64,000 nucleotides of DNA, taken from the NCBI RefSeq assembly GCF_000722875.1, contig NZ_JFHR01000001.1, positions 1 through 64,000 of the forward strand, in the 5' to 3' direction. The DNA comes from Sphingobium chlorophenolicum. GTDB lineage: Bacteria > Pseudomonadota > Alphaproteobacteria > Sphingomonadales > Sphingomonadaceae. The position numbers and the translations under genes are program-made. Under the pieces are notes generated by a model that ran no database searches, was not told the origin of the DNA, and saw nothing but the letters and a program-made list of their open reading frames with translations. Below are positions 42,598 to 52,926 of the stretch, piece by piece (the stretch's first letter is position 1; each line of letters begins with the position of its first letter).

Positions 42598-43761
42598 ATG
42601 CAAAAGGGGATATTCGTCGGACTGTTGGCCTGTGCGTCGGCCCTGGTTGTGGGCGGTTGCGGCCAGCAGCAGCAACCGGCGCCGCCGCCCCCGGCCGTGG
42701 GCGTGGTGAAGGTGGCGGTGGACTCGGTGCCTCTTGTCGTGGAACTTCCCGGCCGCGTCGCAGCGGTGGAAACCGCCGAAGTCCGTCCCCAGATCAGCGG
42801 CGTCATCCGGCGGCGCCTGTTTACGGAAGGGGCCCTGGTGCGGGCCGGTCAGTTGCTCTACGAGATTGAGGATGCGCCCTATCGCGCCGCCCTGGGCCAG
42901 GCGCAGGGCGCGCTGGCGCGGGCGCAGGCGTCGATCCGGGCCACGGGATTGCAGGCGCAGCGCTACAAGGATCTGGTCGGCATCAATGCGGTCAGCCGTC
43001 AGGAGGCGGACAACGCCGCCGCCGCCGCCCAACAGGCGAACGCGGACGTCGCGGCGCAGCGGGCAGCGGTTCAGGCGGCCCAGGTGAATCAGGACTTCAC
43101 GCGCATAAGGGCGCCGATCTCCGGACGCATCGGCCGTTCCCTGTTCACGCCGGGCGCGCTGGTGCAGGCGGGGCAGGCCGCTGCACTGGCTACGATCCAG
43201 CGGACGGACGTTGTGCATGTGGACGTGACCCAGTCGGCCGCGCAGATCATCGACCTCAAACAGGCGATGCAGGCGGGCGGCGTCAGCGCCGCCGACGGCG
43301 CGCGGGTGCAGTTGCTGCTGCCCAACGGCAGCGTCTATCCCATTGAGGGGCGGCTGCAATTTTCCGAGGTGACGGTCGATCCCAGTTCGGGCGCGGTGAC
43401 CCTGCGCGCAACCTTTGCCAATCCGGACGGCCTGTTGCTGCCGGGCATGTATGTCCGCGCCAAGCTGGTGGAGGGGCGGCGCAGCCAGGCGATCCTGGCG
43501 CCGCAGCAGGGCATCTCCCGCGATGCGCGCGGCCGGGCCACGGCCATGGTCGTGGGGGCAGGGGACAAGGTCGAACTGCGTCAGGTCGAAACCGACCGGT
43601 TCGTGGGCGACAAGTGGATCGTCACGAAGGGGTTGAAGGCGGGCGACAGGTTGATTGTCGAGGGGCTGGTCAACCTGCGCCCCGGAACGGTCGTGAAGCC
43701 CGGCGCGCCGCAACAGGTGACGGCGGCCGGCAACCAGGCCAATGCCGGCGGGGCGAAATAA
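42598..43761 (+). CDS. RND efflux periplasmic adaptor (membrane fusion protein)
   Basis: A lipoprotein adaptor of 387 residues joining the inner-membrane pump and outer-membrane channel. A lipobox (LVVGGC, Cys21) ends the signal peptide. Then come a barrel-sandwich/lipoyl half (VVELPGRVAAVETAEVRPQISGVI), a coiled-coil hairpin (about 95-165, Ala/Gln-rich), FTRIRAPISGRIGRSLFTPGALV and beta-barrel and membrane-proximal domains. This is the AcrA/MexA type. ATG 42598 follows GGAG. It is followed by the pump gene 3 bp later. Confidence 0.94.
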   Translation: MQKGIFVGLLACASALVVGGCGQQQQPAPPPPAVGVVKVAVDSVPLVVELPGRVAAVETAEVRPQISGVIRRRLFTEGALVRAGQLLYEIEDAPYRAALGQAQGALARAQASIRATGLQAQRYKDLVGINAVSRQEADNAAAAAQQANADVAAQRAAVQAAQVNQDFTRIRAPISGRIGRSLFTPGALVQAGQAAALATIQRTDVVHVDVTQSAAQIIDLKQAMQAGGVSAADGARVQLLLPNGSVYPIEGRLQFSEVTVDPSSGAVTLRATFANPDGLLLPGMYVRAKLVEGRRSQAILAPQQGISRDARGRATAMVVGAGDKVELRQVETDRFVGDKWIVTKGLKAGDRLIVEGLVNLRPGTVVKPGAPQQVTAAGNQANAGGAK

Positions 43762-43764
43762 GCG

Positions 43765-46700
43765 ATGGCCCGTTATTTCATCGACAGGCCCATCTTTGCA
43801 TGGGTCATCGCCATCGTCATCATGCTGGCGGGCGTGCTGGCGCTGCGGTCGTTGGCCGTCGCGCAATTTCCTGAAATCGCACCGCCCGCGGTGACGGTGA
43901 CGACCTCCTATCCCGGTGCGAATGCCCAAACGCTGGAAAGCACGACGACGCAGATCATCGAGCAGCAGCTAAAGGGCATCGATCGCCTCCGCTATTTTTC
44001 GTCGAGCAGCGATTCCGCCGGCAACCTGACCATCACCCTGACCTTCGAACAGGGCACCGACGCCGACATCGCGCAGGTGCAGGTGCAGAACAAGCTGGCC
44101 CAGGCAACCCCGCTCCTGCCCCAGGAAGTGCAGCAGCAGGGCCTGCGCGTCACCAAATCGTCCTCCACCTTCCTGATGGTCATGGCCGTCTATTCGGAGG
44201 ATGGCATTCACGATCAACTGGATGCGGGCGATTTCGTCGCCTCCACGCTCCAGGATCCCATCAGCCGCGTCGACGGCGTGGGCGACACCCAGTTGTTCGG
44301 CTCGCAATATGCGATGCGCATCTGGCTCGACCCTTATAAAATGGCCAATCTGGGCATCACCACCGGGGACGTGAAATCGGCCATCCGGGCGCAGAATGCG
44401 CAGGTTTCCGCAGGGCAGATCGGCGCTGCGCCCTCGCCCAAGGGGCAGGCGCTGAACGCGACGGTGACGGCGCAGTCGCGGCTGAAGACTCCCGAAGAGT
44501 TTCGCCAGATCAGATTGCGCGACAATGGCGACGGCTCCGTCGTCTACCTGTCGGATGTCGCCAGGGTGGAGATGGGCGCGGACACCTACAGTTTCGCCGC
44601 CAGGTTCAACGGCCATCCCGCCGCCGGTTTCGCCATCAAGCTTGCGCCCGGCGCCAATGCGCTGGACACTGTCGAAGGGGTCAAGAGCCGGGTCGCCGAA
44701 CTGTCCAAATCCTTTCCGTCCTGGGTCAAATATGATTTCCCGGTCGACAATTCGACCTTCGTGAAGCTGTCGGTGGAACAGGTCATCAGCACTTTGTTCG
44801 AGGCGATCCTGCTCGTCTTCGTGGTGATGTTCATTTTCCTGCAGAACTGGCGCGCCACGTTGATCCCGACCATCGCGGTGCCGGTGGTGTTGCTGGGGTC
44901 GCTCGCAGTTCTCTATGCGGCGGGTTTCACCATCAACACGCTGACCCTGTTCGGGATGGTGCTGGCCATCGGCCTGCTGGTCGACGACGCCATCGTCGTG
45001 GTCGAGAATGTCGAGCGCATCATCCAGGAGGAGGGCCTAAGCCCTAGGGAAGCGGCGAAAAAGTCGATGGACGAAATCAGCGGCGCGTTGATTGGCATCG
45101 GCCTGGTGTTGTCGGCGGTGTTCCTGCCAATGGCGTTCTTCGGCGGGTCGACCGGCGTGATCTTCCGCCAATTCTCCATCACCATCGTTTCGGCCATGGT
45201 GCTGTCGGTGCTGGTGGCCTTGATCCTGACTCCGGCGCTCTGCGCGACCATCCTGCGGCCAAGGGGGCAAAGCCATATCTGGACCGGCTTTTTCGGTTCG
45301 CGTTTCGGCCGCTTCTTCGACTGGTTCAACCGGACCTTCGACCGCAGCGTCGTCCGTTACGGCAAGTCGGTGGAAAAGGTGGAGCGCCGCTGGGGCCGCA
45401 CGATGCTGGTCTACGGGCTGATCGTGATCGGCATGGGGCTGATCTTCCTGCGCCTGCCGGGCGGTTTCCTGCCCGACGAGGATCAGGGCTTCATCGTCAA
45501 CCAGGTTTCCCTGCCGACCGGATCGACGCTGGAGGAGACGGAGCGGACTCTGGCCAGGATGCGCGATCATTATCTGATCGACGAAAAGAAGAATGTCGCC
45601 GCCGTCTTCACCATTCCGGGCTTCGGTTTCGTGGGGCAGGGGCAGAATGTCGGCATCGTCTTCGTCCGGATGAAGGACTGGTCGGAACGCAAGGGCGCCG
45701 ATAATAATGTGTCCGACATCGCGCTTCGCGCCAATGGCGCCTTCCGCAAGATATCCGCCGGCATGGCGATCGCCTTCGTGCCGCCCGCCGTGCAGGAATT
45801 GGGCAATGCGACCGGCTTCGACTTCCAACTCGTGGACCGGGGCAATCTGGGCCATGACAAGATGGTGGAGGCGCGCAACCAGTTGCTGGGCATGGCGATG
45901 ACCGACAAGCGGCTGGCGCAGGTGCGTCCCAACGGCCTGGAGGATACGCCGCAGATCAAGCTGAACGTCGATCAAGCGGCGGCTGGCGCGCTGGGCGTGG
46001 CCCAGGCCGACGTCAACGACACGATCAGCACGGCAATGGGCAGCAGTTACATCAATGACTTCATAGACCGCGACCGGGTGAAGCGCGTCTATGTGCAGGC
46101 CGACGCGCCCTTCCGCACCGCGCCCGATTCCATTGGCGCGTTGCATGTGCGGGGCAGCGGTGGCGTGATGGCGCCAATCTCCTCCTTCGCGACCACCGAG
46201 TGGATCCATGGTCCGGCCAAGCTGGAGCGCTTCAACGGCGTGCCGTCGATGCAGATCATGGGCGCGCCCGCGCCGGGCGTTTCGACCGGCGAGGCGATGA
46301 AGGCGATGGAGGAAATGGCGGCCAAGCTGCCCGCGGGCGTCGGCTATGAATGGAACGGCATTTCCTATGAGGAAAAGACCTCCGGCGGACAGGCCGCGCC
46401 TCTCTATGCGCTGTCGATGCTGATCGTCTTCCTGTGCCTTGCCGCGCTCTACGAAAGCTGGTCGGTGCCGATCGCGGTCATGCTGGTGGTGCCGCTGGGC
46501 GTGTTCGGCGCGGTGCTGGCGGCGATGATGGTGGGACTGAACAACGACATCTACCTTCAGGTCGGGTTGATCACGACCATCGGCGTGTCGGCCAAGAACG
46601 CGATCCTGATCGTGGAATTCGCCGAGGAAAAGATGCGCGAAGGCCTGCCGCCCGCACAGGCGGCCCTGGAGGCGGGCAAGCTGCGTCTGCGTCCGATCCT

Positions 46701-46938
46701 GATGACCAGCTTCGCCTTCATCTTCGGCGTGCTGCCGCTGGCGGTGGCGAACGGAGCGGGCGCGGGCGGTCAGAACGCCATCGGCACGGCCGTGGTCGGC
46801 GGCATGCTGGCCGCGACGGTACTCGCCATCTTTTTCGTGCCGGTCTTCTTCACCGTGGTGAAGCGGCTGTTCCGCGAACATCATGGCCGCGGTGAAGGCG
46901 GTCATGAGGGCGCGCCGTCCGTGCCGCAGGAGGCATAA
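43765..46938 (+). CDS. RND efflux pump, HAE1 (AcrB-like)
   Basis: A proton-driven multidrug exporter of 1057 residues, the usual HAE1 length. The N-terminus [23 protein letters not shown] opens the first transmembrane helix, large periplasmic porter loops follow, and the proton-relay aspartates lie in [19 protein letters not shown] of helix 4. The second half repeats the layout, with [16 protein letters not shown] and [19 protein letters not shown]. It sits between the adaptor and outer-membrane genes with gaps of 3 and 2 bp, forming a complete tripartite pump. Substrates are probably hydrophobic drugs or solvents. Confidence 0.96.
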   Translation: MARYFIDRPIFAWVIAIVIMLAGVLALRSLAVAQFPEIAPPAVTVTTSYPGANAQTLESTTTQIIEQQLKGIDRLRYFSSSSDSAGNLTITLTFEQGTDADIAQVQVQNKLAQATPLLPQEVQQQGLRVTKSSSTFLMVMAVYSEDGIHDQLDAGDFVASTLQDPISRVDGVGDTQLFGSQYAMRIWLDPYKMANLGITTGDVKSAIRAQNAQVSAGQIGAAPSPKGQALNATVTAQSRLKTPEEFRQIRLRDNGDGSVVYLSDVARVEMGADTYSFAARFNGHPAAGFAIKLAPGANALDTVEGVKSRVAELSKSFPSWVKYDFPVDNSTFVKLSVEQVISTLFEAILLVFVVMFIFLQNWRATLIPTIAVPVVLLGSLAVLYAAGFTINTLTLFGMVLAIGLLVDDAIVVVENVERIIQEEGLSPREAAKKSMDEISGALIGIGLVLSAVFLPMAFFGGSTGVIFRQFSITIVSAMVLSVLVALILTPALCATILRPRGQSHIWTGFFGSRFGRFFDWFNRTFDRSVVRYGKSVEKVERRWGRTMLVYGLIVIGMGLIFLRLPGGFLPDEDQGFIVNQVSLPTGSTLEETERTLARMRDHYLIDEKKNVAAVFTIPGFGFVGQGQNVGIVFVRMKDWSERKGADNNVSDIALRANGAFRKISAGMAIAFVPPAVQELGNATGFDFQLVDRGNLGHDKMVEARNQLLGMAMTDKRLAQVRPNGLEDTPQIKLNVDQAAAGALGVAQADVNDTISTAMGSSYINDFIDRDRVKRVYVQADAPFRTAPDSIGALHVRGSGGVMAPISSFATTEWIHGPAKLERFNGVPSMQIMGAPAPGVSTGEAMKAMEEMAAKLPAGVGYEWNGISYEEKTSGGQAAPLYALSMLIVFLCLAALYESWSVPIAVMLVVPLGVFGAVLAAMMVGLNNDIYLQVGLITTIGVSAKNAILIVEFAEEKMREGLPPAQAALEAGKLRLRPILMTSFAFIFGVLPLAVANGAGAGGQNAIGTAVVGGMLAATVLAIFFVPVFFTVVKRLFREHHGRGEGGHEGAPSVPQEA

Positions 46939-46940
46939 GC

Positions 46941-48344
46941 ATGGACAAGATCAAGCTCTTCCCTGCGGCCGCCCTGGCGCTGTCGCTCGCCGCCTGCGAC
47001 ATGGCCCCCAAATATGTGCGGCCCGCGCTGCCTGTGCCGGATGCCAGCCCGCAAGGGCCGGCCTATGCCGGGGCGGACGGGCAGGCGATCGTTCCGGCGG
47101 ATACGGCCTGGAAGGATTTCTTCGTCGATCCGCGCCTTGTCAGGGTGATCGAAACGTCGCTCGCCAATAATCGCGACCTTCGCGTGGCGCTCGCCAATGT
47201 CGAGCAGGCGCGGGCGCAATATCGGGTTCGTCGGGCGGATATCTTTCCAACCCTCGGCGTCAACGGCGGCGCGACCTTTCAGGACCAGCCCTTCGCCCAG
47301 CAGGGCGTTTCGGGGCGGACGGACATATACACCGCTTCGGTGGGCGTCTCGGCCTGGGAAATCGACCTGTTCGGGCGGGTGCGCAACCTGACAAAGGCAG
47401 CGCAGGAGCAATATTTCGCCTCGGTCGAGAACCGCAACGCCGCGCAGACCGCCTTGGTCGCGGAGGTGGCCAACGCCTGGCTCGGCATGGCGGCGGATCA
47501 GGAAAGGCTGAAGATCGCCCGCAATCTGGAAAGCGCCTTCGGCCAGACGCTGGACCTTACCAAGGCGCGCTTCGCCAAGGGGATCGCGTCGGAACTGGAG
47601 GTGCGCCAGGCGCAGACCAGCTATGATCAGGCGCGATCCGATATCGCCCAGGCGACGACGCTGGTGGCGCAGGACCAGAATGCGCTGAATCTGCTGGCGG
47701 GCGGAACCGTGCCCGTCGAAGACCTGCCGACGGCGATGCCGGAAGAGGATGTGACTCTGGTCAACCTGCCCGCCGACCTGCCCTCCATGGCCTTGCTGCG
47801 CCGCCCCGACATCATGGCGGCGGAACATCAATTGCTGGCCGCCAATGCCGATATCGGCGCGGCGCGGGCTGCCTTCTTTCCGAAAATCTCGCTGACGGCG
47901 GCTTTCGGGACGATCAGCCTCGGCCTTTCGAACCTGTTCAAGTCGGGCAGCGACTATTGGTCCGTCGCCCCCTCGGCCAACCTGCCAATCTTCGATTTCG
48001 GGCGCAATCGGGGCAATCTGCGCTATGCGCGGGCGACGTACGATGCGATGGTCGCGACCTATGAAAAGAGCGTGCAGACCGGCTTTCGCGAAGTGGCCGA
48101 TGCCCTGGCCCGTCGCGGCACGATGACGGCGCAGATGGAGGCGCAGACATCCTTGCGGGATTCGGCACGGGTCGGCTATCGCCTGTCCGAAGCGCGGTTC
48201 AAGGCAGGCGTGGATGCTTTCCTGACCACGCTGGACGCGCAGCGCACGCTCTACGGCGCGGAGCAAAGCCTGCTCGCGACTCGCCTTGCGCGGGCGACGA
48301 ACATGGTCGAACTATATCGCGCCATGGGCGGCGGCCTGCGATAA
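46941..48344 (+). CDS. RND efflux outer-membrane factor (NodT/OprM family)
   Basis: A TolC-type channel lipoprotein of 467 residues. The lipobox LSLAAC puts Cys19 as the acylated residue, followed by DMAPKYVRPALP, a hallmark of NodT-family factors. Two OEP repeats carry the periplasmic coiled coils (SLANNRDLRVALANVEQARAQYR and later AEHQLLAANADIGAARAAFFPKISLTA). It is the last gene of the TetR-controlled efflux operon. An inverted repeat overlapping the next gene follows its stop. Confidence 0.94.
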   Translation: MDKIKLFPAAALALSLAACDMAPKYVRPALPVPDASPQGPAYAGADGQAIVPADTAWKDFFVDPRLVRVIETSLANNRDLRVALANVEQARAQYRVRRADIFPTLGVNGGATFQDQPFAQQGVSGRTDIYTASVGVSAWEIDLFGRVRNLTKAAQEQYFASVENRNAAQTALVAEVANAWLGMAADQERLKIARNLESAFGQTLDLTKARFAKGIASELEVRQAQTSYDQARSDIAQATTLVAQDQNALNLLAGGTVPVEDLPTAMPEEDVTLVNLPADLPSMALLRRPDIMAAEHQLLAANADIGAARAAFFPKISLTAAFGTISLGLSNLFKSGSDYWSVAPSANLPIFDFGRNRGNLRYARATYDAMVATYEKSVQTGFREVADALARRGTMTAQMEAQTSLRDSARVGYRLSEARFKAGVDAFLTTLDAQRTLYGAEQSLLATRLARATNMVELYRAMGGGLR

Positions 48345-48380
48345 TCTTTGACCGCAAGGGGCGGGAAGCGCTTTGCCTGT

Positions 48381-48426
48381 CATGCTCTATGCTGACCCTG
48401 TCATGGGATGGAAAGCATAGAGCATG
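48381..48426 (+). promoter_or_regulatory. 13-bp inverted repeat that includes the ogt start codon
   Basis: CATGCTCTATGCT (48381-48393) and AGCATAGAGCATG (48414-48426) are perfect reverse complements with a 20-nt spacer. The ATG of ogt (48424-48426) is the last triplet of the right arm. In mRNA this hairpin would bury the start codon; in DNA it could be an operator. Confidence 0.65.
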
Positions 48427-48918
48427 AATTACACATATCGGACGATGGCCTCGCCCGTGGGCGAACTGACGCTGTTGGCGAGCGAAAGGGGGCTGGCGGC
48501 GGTCCTGTGGGAAGATGACGCCCCCGGACGCGTTCGGCTGGAGCCGCGAATCGAAAGCAGCGATCATCCCCTGCTCGATGCGGCCGGACGGCAGTTAGGC
48601 GAATATTTCGCCGGGCAGCGGCAGGCGTTCGACCTGCCGCTGGATTTCAAGGGCACGGATTTCCAGAAGCGCGTTTGGGCGGCTCTGCTGACCATTCCCT
48701 ATGGCGAAACGCGCAGCTATGCCGATATTGCGCGCCAGATCGGCAAACCCTCCGCCTGCCGGGCGGTAGGGGCGGCGAACGGACGCAATCCGATTTCGAT
48801 CGTCGCGCCCTGCCACCGCGTCGTGGGCGCCAACGGCGCGCTCACCGGCTTTGCGGGCGGTTTGAATGCCAAGCGCTATTTGCTTGAGCTTGAGGGAAGA
48901 TCGTTCGCCGCCGATTAA
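48424..48918 (+). CDS. ogt: Methylated-DNA-protein-cysteine methyltransferase
   Basis: A suicide DNA-repair protein of 164 residues that removes alkyl groups from O6-alkylguanine. The acceptor Cys130 is in the invariant PCHRVVG, preceded by the helix-turn-helix region YGETRSYADIARQIGKPSACRAVGAANGRNP with the arginine finger. There is no Ada-type N-terminal domain, so it is the Ogt class. It follows the efflux operon with a 79-bp gap, and a 13-bp inverted repeat overlaps its start. Confidence 0.95.
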   Translation: MNYTYRTMASPVGELTLLASERGLAAVLWEDDAPGRVRLEPRIESSDHPLLDAAGRQLGEYFAGQRQAFDLPLDFKGTDFQKRVWAALLTIPYGETRSYADIARQIGKPSACRAVGAANGRNPISIVAPCHRVVGANGALTGFAGGLNAKRYLLELEGRSFAAD

Positions 48919-49053
48919 AATGGCCTGTCGGGGCCGGTCGAACCCTCTCACCTCATGAAACCATAACGGGCGGCGGATGGGAGCCGGATTGAACATCCGC
49001 CCAGGCCTTGCCGCTCTGCCTGTTTGGCAACTCCCCACTCCCTCAATAGCCAT

Positions 49054-49083
49054 AAACCGGCGCCTTGATCGGCGCCCGTTTAA
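49054..49083. terminator. Probable terminator after ogt
   Basis: AAACCGGCGCC and GGCGCCCGTTT pair over 11 positions with one mismatch around TTGATC. A short T-rich tail follows on the plus strand and an A-rich one precedes. The 370-bp gap 48919-49288 otherwise holds only the shared promoter/operator at 49123 and no gene I can support. Confidence 0.5.
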
Positions 49084-49122
49084 CAATATGCTATGTTAAT
49101 TTGATATATCGTCGAAATCGCT

Positions 49123-49151
49123 TTGACAGTTTCGATATATGAAACTATAAC
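49123..49151 (+). promoter_or_regulatory. Promoter with operator in the spacer, TonB receptor
   Basis: TTGACA (49123-49128), exactly 17 bp, then TATAAC (49146-49151) form a strong sigma-70-like promoter. The spacer is occupied by AGTTTC-N7-GAAACT (49128-49146). A 30-bp block (49120-49149) is repeated identically before the GMC oxidoreductase gene. IclR-family proteins bind sites of this kind, and an IclR gene lies between the two copies. Confidence 0.82.
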
Positions 49152-49288
49152 CATATCAGAGTTCATCTTATGGATGGACGTCGGGCATATATTAGCGGAT
49201 AAAGGCGGCAGGGTCGCTGGGTCCGTCTGGACATATGCGCGGCCTGAAATGGTTGACGATGCAAAAAAGAGGGGAATGGGAGATGGGT

Positions 49289-51541
49289 ATGAATAAAAGG
49301 GCAAAGCTTCGTTTGCAGGGAAGGCTGGTTTTTGCGGCGGCGTCGGCTGCGGTCGCGCTGGCAGCCGCTGCATCGGCCCAGGCGCAATCGGCGGGCGCTC
49401 CGGAGGGGGCTTCGGCTCCAAAGGATGAGGGCCAGAACATCATCGTGACCGCGCAGAAGCGCGCATCGCGCCTGGCGGACGTTCCGGCTGCGATCTCGGC
49501 CTTCAGCGGCACCTATATTCAGGAGCGCGGCGTCAACGACTTCGAAGGGCTCGTGGAGCAGACGCCCGGCGTCAGCATGACGTCCGACTTCGGGGGCAGC
49601 GCGTCCAAGGTGATCTCGGTCCGCGGCCTGGGCGGCAGCGACGATTATCGTCCGAACGGCAGTTCTTCGGCGGCGCTGCATATCGATGACGTCTATCAGA
49701 CGTCGAACCTCTTCCTCTCGCTCCCCTTCTTCGACGTGGAACGCGTCGAAGTGCTCAAGGGGCCGCAGGGCACGCTCTATGGCCGCAACAGCACGGCGGG
49801 CGTGATCAACGTCCTCACCCGCGATCCTACCAAGGATCTCGATGGATATGTAACGGGCGAAATCGGCAGCTACGATCGCTATCGCATAGAGGCTGCTGTC
49901 GGAGGGGCGCTCACGCAGGATATCTCGGCTCGCATCGCCGTTCTGCGCGAATGGGGCGGCGGTTACATGGACGGCAAGGGCGCCGGCTACCTCGCCGGCA
50001 CGCGGGTCTTCGCGGGTACGCCGGTCGTCCCCGATCCGGGCGCCCGCAGCGGATGGGGTGACCGCAACATGCTGGCGTTGCGCGGCACGCTCCTCTGGAA
50101 CATGCCCACCGACGGCAAGTTGAAGCTCAAGGCCTTCATGAGCCGCGACAAGGGCGAGAACCAGATCACGGACAGCGTTCAGGGCATTGCGAACAACGGC
50201 TGGCTGGAACCGGACAACGATCCCTACACCTTCTATTCGTCCCGTTATCCGATGCGCGACATCCGGATGTACGGCGGTTCGCTTAACTATGAGCAGCCGC
50301 TGACGGACGACATCACCCTCACCACCATCCTCGGCTACCAATATGGCAAGCGCTTCGTGGAGGGCGCCACCGGCGGTCCGGCTCGCGTATTCGATTGGGA
50401 TTTCAACGACCGCGTGCGGCAGAAGTCGTTTGAAACCCGTCTGGCGGGCAATATCGGCACGATCGACTGGGTGGTCGGCCTCTATGCGATCAACGACAAG
50501 GTCAAGTTCAGGACGGATCTCGACTATACCGATGTCGGTGCGACCCGCGTTCGAACCAATTATATGCAGACGCGCAAAAGCCGCGCGGTCTTCGGTCAGG
50601 TCGATTGGCCGATCACCGACAAGTTCACTGTTACCGGCGGTCTTCGCTATACGGATGACAAGGCGCGGTTCGCCGGATCGACGATCGATCTCAATCCCTA
50701 CGGCATCACGCAGGGCGCCACCCGCTTTCCCGCAGTGCCCGTATTCTTCGACAACCGGGCGCACGACAACAACGTTTCGGGCCGCCTGACCCTGGCTTAC
50801 AAGCCGATTGAAGAGGTCAAGGTCTATGTGTCCTACGGCACCGGCTACAAGGCGGGCGGTTTCGACGGATCGTCGATCTTCAGCGCGGTCGAGGCGCTGC
50901 CGCTGAAGCCAGAAAACGTCAAGGCCTATGAAGCAGGGTTGAAGGTTTCGACCGACAGCGGCTTCTTCGCCTCGGTCGACGGCTTCTATTACGATCTGTC
51001 GGAATTGCAGGCTTTCACGATCCTTGCGCCCAATACGCCGAACATCCGCGTCAACGTCGGCAAATCGATCCTCTACGGCGTCGATTTGCAGGTCGGGGTC
51101 AAGCTGTTCGACAATGACCTGCATAGCCTTCGTCTGGAAGCGGGCGGCACGCTGCTCGACAGCCGGATCACCGAATTCCAGGGAACGGCTGCACAGGTCG
51201 CCGCGAATCTGGGCAATGATCTGCCTGCCGCGCCGCATCGCACCGCGAACGCGTCACTGGTCCACAATCTTCAGCTCGGCGGGGGGCTGGAGTTCAAGAC
51301 GACATTCGATGTTCGTTACAAGAGCGCCGAATTCAAGCGTCTGAACAACGTCGCGACCTCCAGGGTTCCGACATATGCATTGTTCGGATTGCGCGGGGAA
51401 CTGTCGTCGGATGCCGGCTGGTCGGTATACGCCTTTGTTCGCAACCTTACGGACGAAGTCTACGCGCTCGACCGCAACCTGGCGCAGCGCCTGGTTGGAT
51501 CGCCGCGGCTCTTCGGCGGCGGCGTGCGGTATGAATTCTAA
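49289..51541 (+). CDS. TonB-dependent outer-membrane receptor
   Basis: A 750-residue energised outer-membrane transporter. A signal peptide ending ASAQAQ (about 31-36) precedes the plug domain with the TonB-box-like NIIVTAQKR, VSMTSDFGGSASKVISVRGLGG and VEVLKGPQGTLYGRNSTAGVINVLTRDP. A 22-strand barrel follows, ending with GGGVRYEF and a terminal aromatic. The class is the FecA-like receptor expanded in sphingomonads for organic nutrients. ATG 49289 has GGGAG 6 nt upstream; ATG 49283 is possible. It is the first gene behind the shared operator-promoter and probably imports the substrate of the cluster. Confidence 0.93.
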   Translation: MNKRAKLRLQGRLVFAAASAAVALAAAASAQAQSAGAPEGASAPKDEGQNIIVTAQKRASRLADVPAAISAFSGTYIQERGVNDFEGLVEQTPGVSMTSDFGGSASKVISVRGLGGSDDYRPNGSSSAALHIDDVYQTSNLFLSLPFFDVERVEVLKGPQGTLYGRNSTAGVINVLTRDPTKDLDGYVTGEIGSYDRYRIEAAVGGALTQDISARIAVLREWGGGYMDGKGAGYLAGTRVFAGTPVVPDPGARSGWGDRNMLALRGTLLWNMPTDGKLKLKAFMSRDKGENQITDSVQGIANNGWLEPDNDPYTFYSSRYPMRDIRMYGGSLNYEQPLTDDITLTTILGYQYGKRFVEGATGGPARVFDWDFNDRVRQKSFETRLAGNIGTIDWVVGLYAINDKVKFRTDLDYTDVGATRVRTNYMQTRKSRAVFGQVDWPITDKFTVTGGLRYTDDKARFAGSTIDLNPYGITQGATRFPAVPVFFDNRAHDNNVSGRLTLAYKPIEEVKVYVSYGTGYKAGGFDGSSIFSAVEALPLKPENVKAYEAGLKVSTDSGFFASVDGFYYDLSELQAFTILAPNTPNIRVNVGKSILYGVDLQVGVKLFDNDLHSLRLEAGGTLLDSRITEFQGTAAQVAANLGNDLPAAPHRTANASLVHNLQLGGGLEFKTTFDVRYKSAEFKRLNNVATSRVPTYALFGLRGELSSDAGWSVYAFVRNLTDEVYALDRNLAQRLVGSPRLFGGGVRYEF

Positions 51542-51642
51542 AGCGCGCTTCGCTTCCTGGAATATGGTTTAATAATGTCTTCCAAGCCGTCCGGTATTCA
51601 TCTCCCCGGGCGGCTTGGAGGACGCCTTGGGAAGGCCGAATA

Positions 51643-52926
51643 ATGTCGATCAAACGCATATTGCTTTTGTTGCTTGCCGTTGTCGGCGCATCGGCTGCGC
51701 AGGCCGAGGACGGCAAATTCACGATCGCGGTCATTCCCGACACTCAATATTATACCGACTATCGCCATCAGACCGAAGAAGGTTTCCCGTTCGATGCGCG
51801 GGAACTCTTCTTCGATCAGATGCGCTATATCGCGGAAAATGCGGAATCGCAGGGCGGCGACATCGCCTTCGCAACCGCGCTCGGCGATGTCTGGCAACAT
51901 GCCAGCCAGCGCATGACCCCTGAATATGCTGCGAAGGGGTACAAGCATATCAAGACATTCCTGACCGAGCTTCCGCAAATTTATCCGGATTCTCGCGTGC
52001 TTACGGTTGAAATGCCGACGGCGCGCCGCGGATATCAGATGATTTCGGGGAAATTGCCTTTCTCGGTGGTGCCCGGCAATCACGATTATGACTCGAACTG
52101 GGCCGATTCACGCTGGCCGGAGGGGGCGGGGGGCTTGCCCAACGGCATGCTCGCTTATGGCGGGCTTAAGAACTGGACGTCTATATTCGGCTCGGACACG
52201 TCCTTCTTCAAGAAGAAGTCCTGGTATGTCTCCAGCTATAATGGCGGCGCGGACAGCGCGCAGGTCTTCGATGCGGGCGGATACCGTTTCCTGCATATCG
52301 GGTTTGAGATGGCGCCGTCCGACGCGGTGCTGAAATGGGCGGAGGGCGTGATCAAGCGCTATCCGGGTCTGCCCACGATCATCAGCACGCACAGCTTCCT
52401 CAACCGCGCAGGCGAAAGGCGGGAGAATCCCGCGGTCGATTTCAAGGCGGTCGATCCGGTCCATAACAATCCGCAGGATGTCTGGGACAAGTTCCTGTCG
52501 CAGCACGACCAGATTTTCCTGATGCTGAGCGGCCACCAATATGGGCAGGCCCATCGCGTTGACCTCAACAAATTCGGCCACAAGGTCTATCAGGTGTTGT
52601 CCGACTATCAGGGGCGCCGGCAGACTTTCGTGACCGCCGCGCCCGCCCGCGCCAATGAGCGCGAAACGATAGGCGACGGATGGATGCGGCTGATGCAATT
52701 CGACCTGTCGGGTCCGAAGGCCAGCGTGCAGGTGAAGACCATTTCCACTTATTATAAGAGCACGGCTTCCAAGTTGCCGACCTATTCGGCATTCTACAAG
52801 GAAAAGGAAAAGCCGACCGCGACGGATGAGGAGTTCATCGCGTCAGACGAGTTCGCGCTGGATCTCGACGATTTCCATGCCCGGTTCGCCCCCGTGCGGG
52901 GCAAGCCCAGCGGCAAGCGTCAGTAA
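51643..52926 (+). CDS. Exported calcineurin-like metallophosphoesterase
   Basis: A periplasmic phosphoesterase of 427 residues. The signal peptide spans about 1-21 (ILLLLLAVVGASAAQA). Dimetal-binding motifs are present: IPDTQYY (Asp33; the usual D-x-H is D-x-Q here), GDVWQHA (Asp82), VVPGNHDYD (Asn-His), ISTHSFLN and LSGHQYGQAH. The enzyme would act on phosphate mono- or diesters outside the cytoplasm. It is 101 bp downstream of the TonB receptor and upstream of an MFS permease, so it may process the imported compound before inner-membrane uptake. Nothing shows the real substrate. Confidence 0.88.
   Translation: MSIKRILLLLLAVVGASAAQAEDGKFTIAVIPDTQYYTDYRHQTEEGFPFDARELFFDQMRYIAENAESQGGDIAFATALGDVWQHASQRMTPEYAAKGYKHIKTFLTELPQIYPDSRVLTVEMPTARRGYQMISGKLPFSVVPGNHDYDSNWADSRWPEGAGGLPNGMLAYGGLKNWTSIFGSDTSFFKKKSWYVSSYNGGADSAQVFDAGGYRFLHIGFEMAPSDAVLKWAEGVIKRYPGLPTIISTHSFLNRAGERRENPAVDFKAVDPVHNNPQDVWDKFLSQHDQIFLMLSGHQYGQAHRVDLNKFGHKVYQVLSDYQGRRQTFVTAAPARANERETIGDGWMRLMQFDLSGPKASVQVKTISTYYKSTASKLPTYSAFYKEKEKPTATDEEFIASDEFALDLDDFHARFAPVRGKPSGKRQ

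Noticed and set aside
43969-44616. Minus-strand ORF inside the RND pump gene
   Set aside because: It is entirely antisense to a fully supported pump gene and has no motif.
49163-51238. 691-residue minus-strand ORF
   Set aside because: Antisense shadow of the TonB-dependent receptor gene and of its promoter.
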